Source of the DNA: Heliocidaris tuberculata
Lineage: Eukaryota; Echinodermata; Echinoidea; Camarodonta; Echinometridae
DNA length: 64,000 bases
Assembly (NCBI GenBank): GCA_025618425.1
Contig: CM046846.1
Coordinates: 30,807,409 to 30,871,408, forward strand
Direction: 5' to 3'
Position numbers and translations under genes: made by a program
The notes under the pieces: generated by a model
What the model saw: the letters and a program-made list of their open reading frames with translations, nothing else
Database searches by the model: none
Told to the model about the DNA's origin: nothing
Part shown: piece after piece, positions 37,941-49,735 of the stretch
Numbering within the stretch: the stretch's first letter is position 1
Layout of the letters: every line of letters begins with the position of its first letter

Positions 37941-40336
37941 CTGCGGAGTGATCAAGAAGGTCATATTCATTTTTGATAAAGCAATGATCAAAAGCAATCT
38001 GTTTCGTTCATCTGTTCATAAGGAGACAGAAACAACATCCGATTATTACAGAATGTGTCAGGTATGGAAGTGTTATTTTGAAAAGATGCACAGATTAAAG
38101 TCACATCCAGCGAGAGGATTGGAAACACTACATAATATTGACAAAATTGTGTTCACACGACTCACACGACTCATAATGTCACACACTTCGGCCACCAGTG
38201 GCGTAGTTATGAGGGTACGTGCGCATGTGCCCTCATATTATCAAACAAAATTACGTTATGAAGTGTTTACATACAAAGAAAAGGGGGGGGGGATATAATT
38301 ACACATGATTCTAAGACAACTACCCCCTGGAAAACTACCCCAGACAACTACCCCCCCCCCGGACAAATACCCCCTGGACAACTACACCCCCCTAAGACAA
38401 TTACCCCCAGGACAATTACCCTAAGACAACTACCCTCAAGGACAACTACCCCCAGGACAACTACCCCCAGGACAATTAACCCCCGGACAATTACCCCCAG
38501 GAAAAAATTACCCTCAATAAAATGACGATTACCCCGATACCCCCACCCCCCACCCGGAACAAAAGTTTAGCCCCCCCCCCCCCTCCCCAGACAACCACCC
38601 CCAGAATCCGGGGGTAATTGTCCGGGGGGTTATTGTCCAGGGGGTAGTTGTCCTTGGGGTAATTGTCCTGGGGGTAGCTGTCCTAGGGGGTAGTTGTCCT
38701 GGGGGTAATTGTGCTCGGGGGTAGTTGTCCAGGTGGTAGTTGTCCGGGGGGTAATTGTCCAGGGGGTAGTTGTCCGGATACGAATTACACATAATAAGAG
38801 TAGTACTATCCTAATTTCGGTAAAATTAGGCATAGCAAATAAACATATATGGAGGAGTCTACTGAAAAGCTCGGCTTGTATTTAGTAGACACCTTTGTGA
38901 AAATAAAAGAAAGTTCAATTCACTGAATTTCCTTAGAAGCCATTGATGACAGAACAATGGAAAAGGCGGTGCCCTCAAAGTTTGATACCCACCCGTGGAA
39001 GGTAGGTTAGTCATATACCGATCTTTCCAGTACTCCCAGATGGCCATGAAATTCTCTGGATGAAGAAAGGTCATGTTAGCGTTCTTCAGATAATACTGCT
39101 TGATAGCTTTGATGCACTTGCGTAGGTAGAAGAAATGGCTAAAGCACGGAAGAAGGATGACACCATTGTAAGGCTCTAGGACTAAGTTGTACGGTTCGTC
39201 GATCTCTCGGGTGATTGCAATGGTTCCGAATTCCCTAAATGAGAAAAATGAGCCGCGAAAGATTACAAAATGATAATAATGAATTCTTCTATGTACAGCG
39301 ACTGTATCCGCCAACTCAGGCGCTCATGGCGCTTGCTCCAAAAAATGAATGTTCACATTATCACTATAAACAGCTCTAATCATTATTTGAATTGCATTGT
39401 AGAATATTTGATTTAAAAAACCGTCTCCTACTTCTCAAGACCAAAATTAAGTTATGAACAAATAATTGTTATCCTCTAATTAAAGGCCAAGTCCACCCTA
39501 TCAAGTTGATTTGAATAAATAGAGTAAAACTAAACAAGCATTTAAAAAATTGTCATGGTTTCACGAAACAGTGATATACATAACACGAGCTGTATGCAAA
39601 TGAGTGAGCCGATGACGTCACACACTCACACTTCCTTATGTATTTCATTATATGAAATTTCAAATATATTAATATTTATAGATGTGATAATAAAGAATAT
39701 CTCCCTTGTATCAAAATAAGTTTAAGTAATGATGTTCTTACACATTACATGAGGAGTCAAACCACGCTTTACATTGTAATTATAATAAAACACTTAAGGA
39801 TAAGTGAGTGTGTGATATCATCGGCTCACTTATTTGCATACCGCCCATGTTATGCATATCACTGTTTCATGAAACAATGCAAAATTTCAAAATGCCGTAA
39901 CTTTATTATTTTACATCCAATTTCTATAAAATTTTCACTGTTATGCTTGTTCAATTTTACTCTATTTATTCAAATCAACTTGACATTAGAGTGGACTTGG
40001 CCTTTAAGAAGAATGCGAATATATATATATAAACCAGAGAGGCAGAGATTCGGAAATTCATCTTTGTGCTTTGTCTTTTCCTCCCTGCATGCATTTCTTT
40101 TACAAAATAGAAATGAACTCTGGTATGAACTTTGAAATTATATCCAAGTAACTCCCACATCAGAATAATTAAAGTTCACTTTGAAAGCATTTTTCAGTCC
40201 TGAATTATAGCATGCTTATCATGACCAACTTACAACTTTCATATTCTATGCATGGGTACTTACTTCAGATACTATTTTTTCCTGACAGCACATAAATCCA
40301 TTTTTAATATCCACTGTACGGCATATAATCATCATT

Positions 40337-40371
<35 letters not shown>

Positions 40372-40390
40372 TATCATCATCATCATCATT

Positions 40391-40423
<33 letters not shown>

Positions 40424-42913
40424 TAGTTTATATGAAAATTATGCAAAATTCATGATGTTGTACAAATTATACCGGACGGGTGGAGTAAATAAACATACTT
40501 GGTGTCCAACATGCTCGGGTTCATTGTCGTAAGATTCGTCTTCAATCCGACGTCATTCTCGAATTCTTGAAGAGGGGGTATGTTGCATCTGAAAGAGGTA
40601 GACAAGTTATCAGAAAATGATATCTCGATAATCTGGCCTCAGCCCATCGCTATAGGTTTGTTAAAGACTTAAAAGGAATTTTATTCAAGAGTTTTACTTG
40701 CTCATATTAATATCATAAGAGATGCAGCATTTTTTTTTTCGCCTCAAATGAGAATGCTACTTTGGTATGATTAATCAGAAGTATTGTTTACTGGTGATGT
40801 GCTCACATTCATATCATTGGAAATGCAACATTATAAAATTGCTTTACATATTTCAGTTACTGTAATGCTCACTATGTTACTTGAAAATTGAACCTACAGA
40901 GCGTTTGATTGAACAATGAAAGAAATAATAGAATTAATGAAGAAAAAAAAACCAAATCAAATACCTGAATACATAATCAGCAGCATCGATTTCTTTACCG
41001 CATCCGCTGTTCTTGAGGTTACCACTATTTCCTACCACTGCACATCTCCCTAAACTCTTTTCGGTGTAAGGTGATGACTGGAATAAGAGACAGGGTGCAA
41101 ATCAGGGATCATATTTACCATCAAATTATTCACATCCAATGTATTTTTAGTTTCGGTTCGAATATTCGAAATTCGAATATAAACGCCAACACACACACTG
41201 TTGACGAGGCTGTCTGTAAGCATGTGCATTTTAATTTTCATCGAGAGAGAGCAGCTGTCGGATGACAGCATGAATATCCAATGTAGATACGGTTTCAAAA
41301 ATAGCAAAGGCCATTATCAGTATAATTATCATACATTTATGAGGGATTTCGACCGCCAGAAGCTACTTACCGACAAAAACTTTAAAAAGCTGGTTACCAA
41401 AAAAACAACTCATCTGAAAAGTCGCGAAGTATTATCGCCGCACTAATACACAAAGTTTAATCCTCAGCATTTGAAAATTGATTATTTTCATTTCATCTTA
41501 CGAATCAAAACATATTTTCTGACGGTAAGGAGTTTAAGAACTTGTTTGCCATTGCATGCGTCGCGCAGTAGTGTAGGCCCTATTAGATAAATCGGAATTT
41601 AAACAAATAAACTGAAACCAAACTTGAATTCAAATAATAATGTTGGAACAGCTACAGGGGCACAGCCGCCCCCCTTGAAACTCAAGTGGTATAACTTAAG
41701 TACAAAACCCAATCCCCCCCCCCTTTTCAAACGTTTTACCTTCGACCTAAAAGGCACCTGGAAAATGTGATTCTTGTCAAAAATTTATAGGAATCCCCCC
41801 TTCTTTTTTCTTCAGATTCTTGTATCCGCCCCTGATTTGACCTCCTGTGCAGCAAACCTACCTGTGGAATGAGAGACATGAAGAACTCGCTGACGGTGTA
41901 TGTCTGTTGAGTGCTGATGTAAAATGGAAGAACTTGTTTAAGCTCTACGGAATCATTGGTGACCAAGAAACTCTTGCGCGAGTTTACACCATACATCTCA
42001 AGTTCCGTTCTGTTTGAAAAGGGGAGTAAAAGGGGTTGAATATCTCTGTTTACTAAAGAATGGTCCTCAATACTTAAAAATCAAATATGCACCCTTAGCT
42101 CAAAGCTTACAAAGTGGTGATTTCAATTTTTTTTTTTAATTGTGTGTGCTTTACTCTCAAGACGATATTTCCGTCTTTTAAAGAGTAAACTAATCATGAC
42201 TTAAGTACCCAACATAATTCACGTATGTTTGTTTACACTTTACAATATGGCATGGACTAATTGAAAAGGTGTCTTCATTTGCTCCTCAAAGCAAACGTGT
42301 AAGTTCGAATAAATCAAACTTAAGTACAGACTTGATGTGTATAGGCTTTTATCAAAACAACTGACGGCTGTCGACACAAACGGATGTATTTATGATTCCT
42401 TAAATTTCTAAAGGATAATGGATAAAGCCATGATTGGTACCTCCAACGGTTGAACCCCTCCTTGTTCTCCCTCCATTCCAATATCTGGTATTGCTCCTCG
42501 AATATCTTCCAGGTTCCATTGTCTTGTTCCACCTCTTCCCAAATATCGGTAAAGGAACTAGCGATTTCTTCATTTGCAGTTTCGTTCTCCTGTTGCGCCA
42601 ATGCCGATGAGGCATGGAGTGTGTTTAGTAATAAATCCGATATGCTTACTTTGCTACTAGTACTAATTCTAGATGGGTGATCCTCTTCTTCAGATCCTTG
42701 TGATTTTGACAAACTATCAGAGCTTTCGAATAATCGCGTGTCTCCAAACATGTTGCCAAGATGGTCTGGAGTATCCAGATGTACAAGGATTGGTCCATTT
42801 TCCACAATGGTCCCACTCTTGTGAAGAAGAAGAATTAGGACACATCCTGCAAGCACAAAGATCATTACCCATGATTTCTTTTGATCCATCTCGTTGTTGA
42901 ACTTAGATGTCAT
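37705..42913 (-). CDS. Alpha-2,8-sialyltransferase, ST8Sia family (GT29), six exons, complete
   Basis: It should transfer sialic acid from CMP-Neu5Ac onto sialylated glycans in the Golgi. Six exons with GT/AG sites and matching phases give 433 codons plus stop: 42441-42913, 41862-42009, 40965-41077, 40499-40588, 38993-39234, 37705-37940. Topology is type II: a 13-residue cytosolic tail, a membrane anchor at about 14-30 (WVMIFVLAGCVLILLL), then an acidic stem to about residue 130. Sialylmotif L starts at R218 (RCAVVGNSGNLKNSGCGKEI) and runs through DVGLKTNL and TMNPSM, the ST8Sia signature. Motif S runs from PSTG (353-356) to FGFWPF (373-378). Motif III is H394-Y-Y-E, and motif VS is H405 to E410. 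C219 and C367 are the expected disulfide pair. All catalytic motifs are intact. Linkage and acceptor (mono-, oligo- or polysialic; alpha-2,8 or alpha-2,9) cannot be read from sequence. Intron 5 carries a fold-back transposon and intron 4 a long palindromic MITE. Confidence 0.95.
38307..38782. mobile_element. Fold-back (TU-like) element made of 15-bp subrepeats
   Basis: The left half (to about 38530) is a tandem array of ggacaactaccccca-type 15-bp units. The right half (from about 38600) is the same array inverted (tgggggtagttgtcc), with a short C-rich spacer between. The ends gacaactaccccctgg and its inverted copy near ggggtagttgtccgg define the termini. The element is flanked by a perfect 10-bp direct repeat, AATTACACAT (38297-38306 and 38783-38792), as expected of a target duplication. 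It lies in intron 5 of the sialyltransferase. Sea-urchin TU elements are fold-back transposons with 15-bp terminal subrepeats; identity with that family is inferred. Confidence 0.8.
38993..39234 (-). CDS. ST8Sia-type exon 5
   Basis: Between acceptor atttag and donor gtgggt. Encodes the region between motifs L and S, ending in NLPSTG, with the Gly codon completed by exon 6. One N-glycosylation site (NMT). Confidence 0.93.
39482..40007. mobile_element. Long palindromic MITE (AAGGCCAAGTCC family), copy 2
   Basis: The ends aaaggccaagtccacc and ggacttggccttt are inverted. It has the same inner blocks as 16364-16937. It lies in intron 4 of the sialyltransferase gene. Confidence 0.85.
40329..40423. 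repeat. (ATC)n microsatellite
   Basis: About 95 bp of CAT/ATC triplets in the same intron. The poly-His frame is an artefact. Confidence 0.96.
40499..40588 (-). CDS. ST8Sia-type exon 4
   Basis: Between acceptor tttcag and donor gtatgt. Encodes RCNIPPLQEFENDVGLKTNL and TMNPSML, the end of motif L and the following ST8Sia block. Confidence 0.95.
40965..41077 (-). CDS. ST8Sia-type exon 3 (motif L)
   Basis: Between acceptor attccag and donor gtattt. Encodes RCAVVGNSGNLKNSGCGKEI followed by DAADYVF, the CMP-sialic-acid-binding motif L. Confidence 0.97.
41862..42009 (-). CDS. ST8Sia-type exon 2
   Basis: Between acceptor aaacag and donor gtaggt. Encodes the pre-motif-L segment with FYISTQQTYTVSEFF, in phase with both neighbours. 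Confidence 0.9.
42441..42913 (-). CDS. ST8Sia-type exon 1 (start, anchor, stem)
   Basis: Starts at the ATG ending at 42913 and encodes the cytosolic tail, the membrane anchor and the acidic stem with NGT and NET sequons. Donor gtacca. A second in-frame Met at residue 9 could also serve. Confidence 0.88.
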
Positions 42914-44037
42914 TTAGTCCATCATCAATATTATATGTAATACAGATTTACAGCCACACGCATGCCCTAGCTATCTCTATACAGTTTATCATTAGAGGAT
43001 ATTCTCACACACTACTTCATTGTCTTTGTTTTATGCGTGCATAATTAACCTGGTACTATAATGTAAATACATCATCTTCAAACCCAAGATTTTAAATCAT
43101 TTGTAAATGACAAGTTCTGTTTCAGGTATTTTGAAACTTTTACAGAGTGGTCCTACATCTTATGAAGTAACAGAGACCTTTCCTGACAGAGTCACCAGTC
43201 CTTAATCGTAAACGGTTAGAGAGTTGAAATTCATTCATTTCCATCATACAAACTGCATTATCGATTCTAAATCAGATATCTAGTAACCACTAATGAGCAG
43301 CGTTGTGGACTCCCGCTGAAGCAAGCACGTTACAAAATTAAATATCATATTCCTTTCTGTCTTCAAATTCATATCTTTCCTGCTGAAAAGTTCAATGTTC
43401 ACATTTTCCGGTATCAAAATGGCGTCACGGTGAATCTCGGACAGAAGTAATACGTTCGCATGCTGCTTTTAATATGACACATTTCCTCAAAGCCTGCCTG
43501 TCACGTTTATACGAAGACCTCACAATTTCTTACAAGGTAGAAAAGAATGATAAACACTGAATTCAGTCGATAGTCTCTTACATGATGTTATACGATAAAG
43601 CGTCCATTTTGTTCACAGTGGTGGCCCAATGCAAGTTTCAGTGGTGTGATTTGAATACCGTGGACACGCATGAACTTGTGTTTACATTGCAGACGTTCGG
43701 TGCAAACACACCGAATATAAAGTCTGCTGGGAGCTTATTTTAACCGAGTTAATGATTAACTCTCAAGATATTAACTAGTCTGTTATAGTTAGTAAGGACA
43801 AGACATTAAACTGAATATATACATGTATACATGAATTTCATCAGAGTGGTATCCATGTAAGCTGCTATATGTATCTTATTTATGAGCAGCCCTGTGAATA
43901 AGGTTGGCTCAAAGATCTCCACGTTAACAATCAAAGGAGCAGAAATGACCACACCGTTGTGGTTAAATGGTGTAGGGTTCTTTCATATTATCTTGTATCA
44001 GTCCTCATTTTTGTCTTGTGTTTAGAAGGTTAAATGT
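42914..44037. other. Upstream of the sialyltransferase; no gene recognised
   Basis: Single-copy-looking sequence expected to hold the ST8Sia-type promoter and 5' untranslated region. No core promoter motif could be fixed with confidence. Confidence 0.35.
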
Positions 44038-44442
44038 CGTTTTTCCGAAGGTTCGTACGTTTCAAAAAATGAAAAAGGGTTCAAAATTCCGAAAATGAAA
44101 TAGGGTTCGTATTTCCAAAAGTGAATTATTCCGAAGGTTCACAGTAATCCGAAAATTTCATGTAATAGAACCGTACATCTTACGAACCTTCGGAATAATG
44201 AGCTCTCTTTTTTAATTATCGGAATTATGAACCTTCGGAATGATGAACCCTTCTGGTATGTGAATTTTGTGTTTCGGAATGATGAAACGTCGGAATGATG
44301 AACCCCCTGGTATGGGAATTTTGTGTTTCGGAATTATGAACCTTGATGAACCCTTCTGGTATGGGAATTTTGTGTTTCGGAATTATGAATCTTCGGAAAA
44401 CGAACCTTCGGAAAAACGAGTACCCCCCCCCCCCCCCCCCCC
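44038..44442 (+). mobile_element. TTCCGAA fold-back-like element, copy 2
   Basis: Ends tcgtttttccgaaggttcg and cgaaccttcggaaaaacga, a perfect 19-bp inverted repeat, followed by gtac and a C-run (44423-44442). The interior is variants of ttcggaattatgaacc in both orientations. Confidence 0.8.
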
Positions 44443-45514
44443 ACCTCCGTTTAGAATCCATCTTGATATCATGTCTCTGGAAGGAGAAAATTGCAATACT
44501 TACATGGAATATATATATAATACAACATGTTGAGTGATACAAATTCAATCGACCATGCACTATACAAATATTATTTTGAACGATACATCTCTATTTCGTT
44601 AGTATGTTGTATGCTTTACCTACACCCCAATGTTTTCTTAAGAGTTCATAATATCACAGTGGTATATTTTTGTAAAACATTTTTTCTGCTTAAGCCTTAC
44701 ATAAAAAGTGAATGAAACGTCGCCAGTTATAAGAAAGGTATTATGAAAACAGGAGATGGAGAAAAATATGTAAGATAAGAAATGCAAACTAAAGATTTCG
44801 GACATCTAGGCTAAGTGGTAAATGTAATTTGCGTTTCCGTCTAATGCTTTCCCTGGAGAACGTCAGAAAACCTCACAGACCGAGGAGAAAATGTTAGTAG
44901 TGAATGTGAAAAAGGTCTCTTTTCTATTTTATTCAGTCATGAAAATTCACCGCAGTTATTGTTTCTTGAATATCCCATGAGACAAACGCGTAATTATCAT
45001 TTTATGACCAAAATGTGGAGAGAATAACCAAGTGGGGAGAAGTATTTGATGATTGGAGGGAATCATTCGTTGAATGAACTTTTTAAAGTATGAATTTACC
45101 AAGAAGTACCCAAGAATTGATATATAAAACAACTTATTGATTATAAATTCTTCTGACGTCCTTAAAAAAAAAAAAACATAGAAACAAACCACCGGGTACC
45201 GCGTAAATCCATATTGTCTCGTTGCAACAACAACTAATGAACCGATTCTGATTTCATTCCATCATTTTTATTGTATGATTTTAGAGGAAATTCGATACTT
45301 AAGAACTGTACAAAAATAAAAAAATTATTGTCACGCTCTCCTTGTCAATCCTTTCTCATCTCTTTCAATTAGCAATACCGTGCACGTACTCATATTTCTT
45401 TAATAGGCCTATTGTGGATTGTTTTTTCTAACAATGATATTGATTTAGGCCTAGAGGGACAACACGAAGACATATTGATAACAAGAGGAACTCACTTCCA
45501 AATATTCCCATATG
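44443..45514. other. No gene recognised
   Basis: AT-rich sequence without supported exon, repeat or RNA gene. Confidence 0.3.
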
Positions 45515-45741
45515 GTGCTACTTATTGCTTATTGCTTATTGCTTATTGCGAAGAACTCTCTCTCTTTCGAATCCTACATCTACACAAGGAAAGAAAATTC
45601 AATGTTTGGCCATGACTTGGCACAGTGCAGAGCTTTCTCATTTGCAGCCATCAAATCTTGTCGGCTACACTGTTCCTCAAGCTTAGGACACTGAGCAAGA
45701 TGTTCCATGGTCTGTGTTGTACCACAATCGCAGTTTGTATG
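45515..45741 (-). mobile_element. LINE ORF2 C-terminal CCHC remnant with tail
   Basis: The minus-strand frame 45741-45590 encodes NCDCGTTQTMEHLAQCP, the Cys-rich C-terminus of Jockey/I-type non-LTR retrotransposons, and reaches a stop. It is followed by a short (GCAATAA)n tail at 45524-45549. The rest of the element is absent. Confidence 0.75.
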
Positions 45742-45904
45742 CTAATTTAAAGTTAGTATATCAACATGTTAAACACAAAGGCATGCATTTTGGCTCATTT
45801 ATATCTCATTAATATGGCAGCTATAATATACAATTTTAGATAGCCTGTGGTATGACCATATTCCTGCAAACATGTTTTCCATCAGAATACAGGAAACGTG
45901 CATA

Positions 45905-46159
45905 GACTGTAAAAAATAAATGTAAAACTACAGGTTTTTTAGCCCTTGAAATTATTATGAAGTTATTGCCGTTATTTCAATTTTACAGTCTTTTCCTTTA
46001 AAACAACAGCAAGTTTGTTGGTTTCCCGGAAATCAACATATATTGACATAATTTTATTGTAACTTTACATAATTTCACTGAAAATATACTGTTGAAAAAC
46101 GGGCATTCCCAGCATCCTGACTGCCAGGAAATTCCCGTGAAATTTTTTTTTTACAGTGT
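45905..46159. mobile_element. Short MITE with CTGTAAAAAA ends
   Basis: Starts gactgtaaaaaat and ends tttttttttacagtgt, an inverted repeat about 255 bp apart. Internal actgt/acagt blocks suggest further inverted structure. Confidence 0.45.
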
Positions 46160-46217
46160 ACATGTGCAGGACTGTACATTTTAAACGGAAACGACCGCTT
46201 TGGAGGTACATGTAGTA

Positions 46218-46252
46218 ATCTAATTCTCTCTGTCTCTGTCTCTCCACCTCCC

Positions 46253-46294
<42 letters not shown>

Positions 46295-46298
46295 ATCT
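46218..46298. repeat. (CT)n microsatellite with C-run
   Basis: CTGTCTCT, a C homopolymer, then CT. Confidence 0.92.
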
Positions 46299-47328
46299 CG
46301 GTATTGTGTATATACATATTCCATAGTCCACTTATTGGCGAATGTCAAAGCAGAAAAAGAAGAAAAGAAGAGACTCACAATGCATCGATGCAATTTAAAG
46401 TTCCAATATATTTTGCAAATTTTCGGAACCACCACGTTCCCTCCTCAGGGAAACGGAATACTTTTAAAAAATACATTAAACTTTGATTGGCATTGATGCA
46501 TTACGAGTCTCTTCTTTTTATAGTCTCTTCAACGATAATGGTATGCCACAACTCCCTTTTTTAACCTTTGCCAAAACCTCCACCCTTGTCTCTTTCACTT
46601 CTTTCTCTTATAGCTACCTCTGCAGAAAGTTTTTTTGCGATATTTTTTTTTTTCAAATTGAAAAATATCACATTCATGGGGTAATGGGGGGGGGGGGAGA
46701 AATCAATGAACATGCATAGAGCAGAGCGGTAGACTTTATCTAATCAAGTAAAATTTCACACGCAGTGCAAATGCTACCATGACCACTAATTGACGCTTGC
46801 AATCTCAGACAAAATGGCAAATGGATTTTTTATTGTTTGTGTTCTGTATTATTCATGTAACCCTTTCCTTCCCAGCACTGTTGCAATTTTCTTCTTGGGG
46901 TTTACTCACTTGTTGTGGAATAGGAACAAAGTTATACAAGAGAGAGAATGAATTTCTTCAACACAAAAGTGATACGATGAATAGAAACAAAGGTACATCA
47001 TACTGAGCCAGGTACGGCCACTACACTTGGGTATATTTCTGATTGAAGCTGCAGCAAATTTCATTTTCAATTCGAGGACATCTCTGCTCAATTCTTAATG
47101 ACACTATTATATATACCGCGCAGTTCATGTGTAGGAGATATATCGGAGTTTGTGGTTTATATCAATGCAAAATAGCATTTGAAGACATTATGCATGTGTT
47201 TATTATGGATTGAGGTAGCTTCTTAACCTACATTGTAGTTGAATTTAACGAGAAAAATTGTGTAATTGAATAACGCAACTATTATTGTTTGCACGACCCC
47301 TTGTGATTAATCTCAAAATTTAGCTCGA
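46299..47328. other. Upstream of the adenosine-receptor-like GPCR; no other gene
   Basis: AT-rich sequence. A TATA-like tattatatata near 47105-47115 lies about 215 bp before the start codon, but such strings are common here and it is not called as a promoter. Confidence 0.3.
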
Positions 47329-48402
47329 ATGAACTTTAGCTCCCACGGAATAATTAGTAAACACCCTGCCGCGGAATCTATTCTCTGCAGTACTGATGTA
47401 AACATGAATGAAAAAAATGAACTTGATGTCTTGACAGCCTTGAGCTCCTCATCAAAGGCCCCTACAGAACTTGATTCTTCAGAGGATCTTTACATTGGTC
47501 ACTCATCAACAACTTTTCTCGTCATCTCTTCTGTTTTCTACTTCATCATCGGTTTCATGGCCATGGTCGGTAATATCTTCGTGATCGTCAAAGTACGCAT
47601 TGAGCGAAGTCTTCATAAGCCGACCTACCATCTGATTGCTAGTCTAGCTGTTGCGGATCTGCTGACTGGTACAGTGGCCCTTCCGTCGGGTGCATACGGT
47701 CGAGTTGTCCAGAATGCTCGCACGTGTTCGGCAGCATCGCATTTGTGGTTCTTTATGATGGCTTACTACCTGCATTGTGCCTCTGTCATGCATTTGATCG
47801 TCATCGCCATCGATCGCTACATCTGCATCACCAGACCACTACAATACATCAGCCTAGTCACCCCGAAGCGGATTGCGGCGACCATAGCTTTCATCTGGGT
47901 CGTGTCAATCTCTTTGGGTCTGGTGCCGTTGTACAGCCGAAAGGATGAGAAGATCTCGCTCTGTTCCGCCACGGCTTATAACATTATCATGTACTACATT
48001 CCAGCTATCCTCCTTCCTGTCTCCCTTCTCATCCTCTGCTTCATCTACTGGATCATTTTCCGCGTTGCTAGGCGACAAGTGATGCGGATTGCTGTCTTGG
48101 AGCGAGTGGCGCATGGCGGGCGGAAACCCTCCGAAATCCACACCCCTCAGATGAAAGCGACCAAGACCACTCTCCTCGTTCTCTGTGTCTTCGCAGTGTG
48201 CTGGCTCCCGATCTCCATCAAGTTCCTTCTGGAGATCCATCTTAAGATAACTCCTTCTACTATGCTCTATCTACGCACCGCCTTTGAGATCGTCGCCTAT
48301 ACCAATGCAGCTTTGAACCCCTTCGTTTATGTATACAGAGATCGCAATTTCCGTGGAGTCTTGAAACATCACCGAGCTGAGCATAGCTTGGTTTCATTGT
48401 AA
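47329..48402 (+). CDS. Intronless class A GPCR, adenosine-receptor (MECA-cluster)-like
   Basis: A 357-residue seven-transmembrane receptor of the plasma membrane. The N-terminal tail is long and Ser-rich (about 1-62). Landmarks are GN (N82) in TM1, LAVAD (D110) in TM2, C133 at the top of TM3, AIDRY at 160-164, and W190 in TM4. Others are C212 in the second outer loop, CWLP (291-294) in TM6 and NPFVY (330-334) in TM7. The stretch IAIDRYICITRPLQY, then a V-T-P-K-R loop and TM4, most resembles adenosine receptors. The monoamine-binding Asp of TM3 is absent (Ala at that position), so an aminergic role is unlikely. The C-tail is short. The start is uncertain: Met1 and Met26 (ATG at 47404) are both possible, and the second has A at -3. 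GC content is clearly higher than its flanks, as expected for coding sequence. The ligand cannot be assigned. Confidence 0.93.
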   Translation: MNFSSHGIISKHPAAESILCSTDVNMNEKNELDVLTALSSSSKAPTELDSSEDLYIGHSSTTFLVISSVFYFIIGFMAMVGNIFVIVKVRIERSLHKPTYHLIASLAVADLLTGTVALPSGAYGRVVQNARTCSAASHLWFFMMAYYLHCASVMHLIVIAIDRYICITRPLQYISLVTPKRIAATIAFIWVVSISLGLVPLYSRKDEKISLCSATAYNIIMYYIPAILLPVSLLILCFIYWIIFRVARRQVMRIAVLERVAHGGRKPSEIHTPQMKATKTTLLVLCVFAVCWLPISIKFLLEIHLKITPSTMLYLRTAFEIVAYTNAALNPFVYVYRDRNFRGVLKHHRAEHSLVSL

Positions 48403-48788
48403 ATATTTTTTTTTAGAATAGACTGCACCAATTTGATGTCTCCTCAGACTAATGTATGTTTTAGAAATCTAAAATGTTGAAGAAAATGTACCACGTTAGA
48501 GACGCACTTCCATATAGTCTGATTACCATTTGGTCCTATGAGCAATCATTGAATGACCAATAATGTCATCTACTTCATATTTGCTCTTTTCAAGTCCTAC
48601 GAACAAAGCATCCCTATGACCGTTGCCAGCAATTTTTATATTAGACCAAGTCAATGTGAGAGGTTGGTTGAGCTCAAATTAGGCATTACACCAACTGGTG
48701 ATGAGGCTGCATTCACCAAACTGAAAATTCGAGAAAGGGAGAAAATAGTCGAAATGACAGAACCTCAAGAAGGATAAACAAACGTCTA
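48403..48788. other. 3' flank of the GPCR; no further gene seen
   Basis: Probable 3' untranslated region. A short open frame at 48553-48777 has no features supporting it. No AATAAA was seen close to the stop. Confidence 0.3.
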
Positions 48789-49263
48789 AAGAGAAAGTCC
48801 AAAAGAAGAAAATGAGAGAAACAGATTAGTGAAAGTTGGAGCAAAATCCGATAAGAAATAAGAAAGTTATGAATTTTTGAAATTGTAATCAATCAAACAG
48901 AAATTAGCAACTCCGTGACGTATCTTGCGAGCTCTTCTCCATTTGCTCACGGTGCTTTTGATTGATGGAATACATTTGTTTCATACAGGTTTTTGTGTAA
49001 AAACATATGAACAGTGATTATATATAAGGTGCATGTATGATAGAATATAATGATTTTGGGGGTACAGGGCAAATGGGAGAAGAGCTTGCGATATGCGTCA
49101 CGGAGTTGCTAATTTCTGTTTGATTGATTACAATTTCAAATATTCATAACTTTATTATTTCTTATCGTATTTTGCTCAAACTTTCACTGATCTGCATGTT
49201 TCTTTATTTTTTTCTGCTTCTTTCAAAACCAACTTGTAATCAGGGTAGACTTTCCCTGTAATC
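48789..49263. mobile_element. Palindromic MITE (AAAGTC...GACTTTCCCTG family)
   Basis: About 475 bp with inverted arms. The left arm includes gcaactccgtgacg, caatcaaacagaaatt and agagaaagtcc. The right arm carries their complements cgtcacggagttgc, aatttctgtttgattg and gactttccct. Confidence 0.8.
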
Positions 49264-49735
49264 GAACTACGATGAGACGAATTCGGGCTTGTACTACCTG
49301 GCATTAGATGTTATTGCCATTTATCTAATGAATTAGCCTACATGTAATGATAGTTATGAAAAGGAAAGTTATTTATATCATATAGTTTTCACAATTTTCA
49401 TGCCAGCAATCATCTTAAACAAAATTAGAGGGATAAATGATTTCTAAAATGCAAAATAACCGTCCTGATCAATCAAATGACTTTGTTACTCGTTCAATAT
49501 AAAAGGGAAACGTAAAGGTTTATTCTTCAACATTTCAATAATTTTTTTCACTACGTACATGTCAGTGAATTTTCACGTATGAAGCATGGAAATTTGCCCC
49601 AAACCTTTCAAATCCGTCGAAGATTGTAAAACACGTGCTCCGGAGAAAATTTGCTCGACGGTCGATTCTGGCACTTATCGAGTTAAATTCCTCATAATTT
49701 CAACCCTAGGCCCAACACTGTGCTCTAACCCTAAC
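49264..49735. other. No gene recognised
   Basis: AT-rich spacer between a palindromic MITE and a LINE tail. Confidence 0.3.

Noticed and set aside
38320..38780. Repeat array considered as CRISPR-like
   Set aside because: Units are contiguous without unique spacers, orientation flips midway, and the host is a eukaryote.
38529..38833. Pro/Asn/Tyr-rich repeat protein on the minus strand
   Set aside because: It is the inverted 15-bp array of a fold-back element within an intron, with no coding context.
40252..40455. Poly-His protein
   Set aside because: Translation of the ATC triplet repeat in a sialyltransferase intron.
47105..47115. TATA-like string upstream of the second GPCR
   Set aside because: AT-rich background makes it uninformative, and no initiator or transcript evidence is available.
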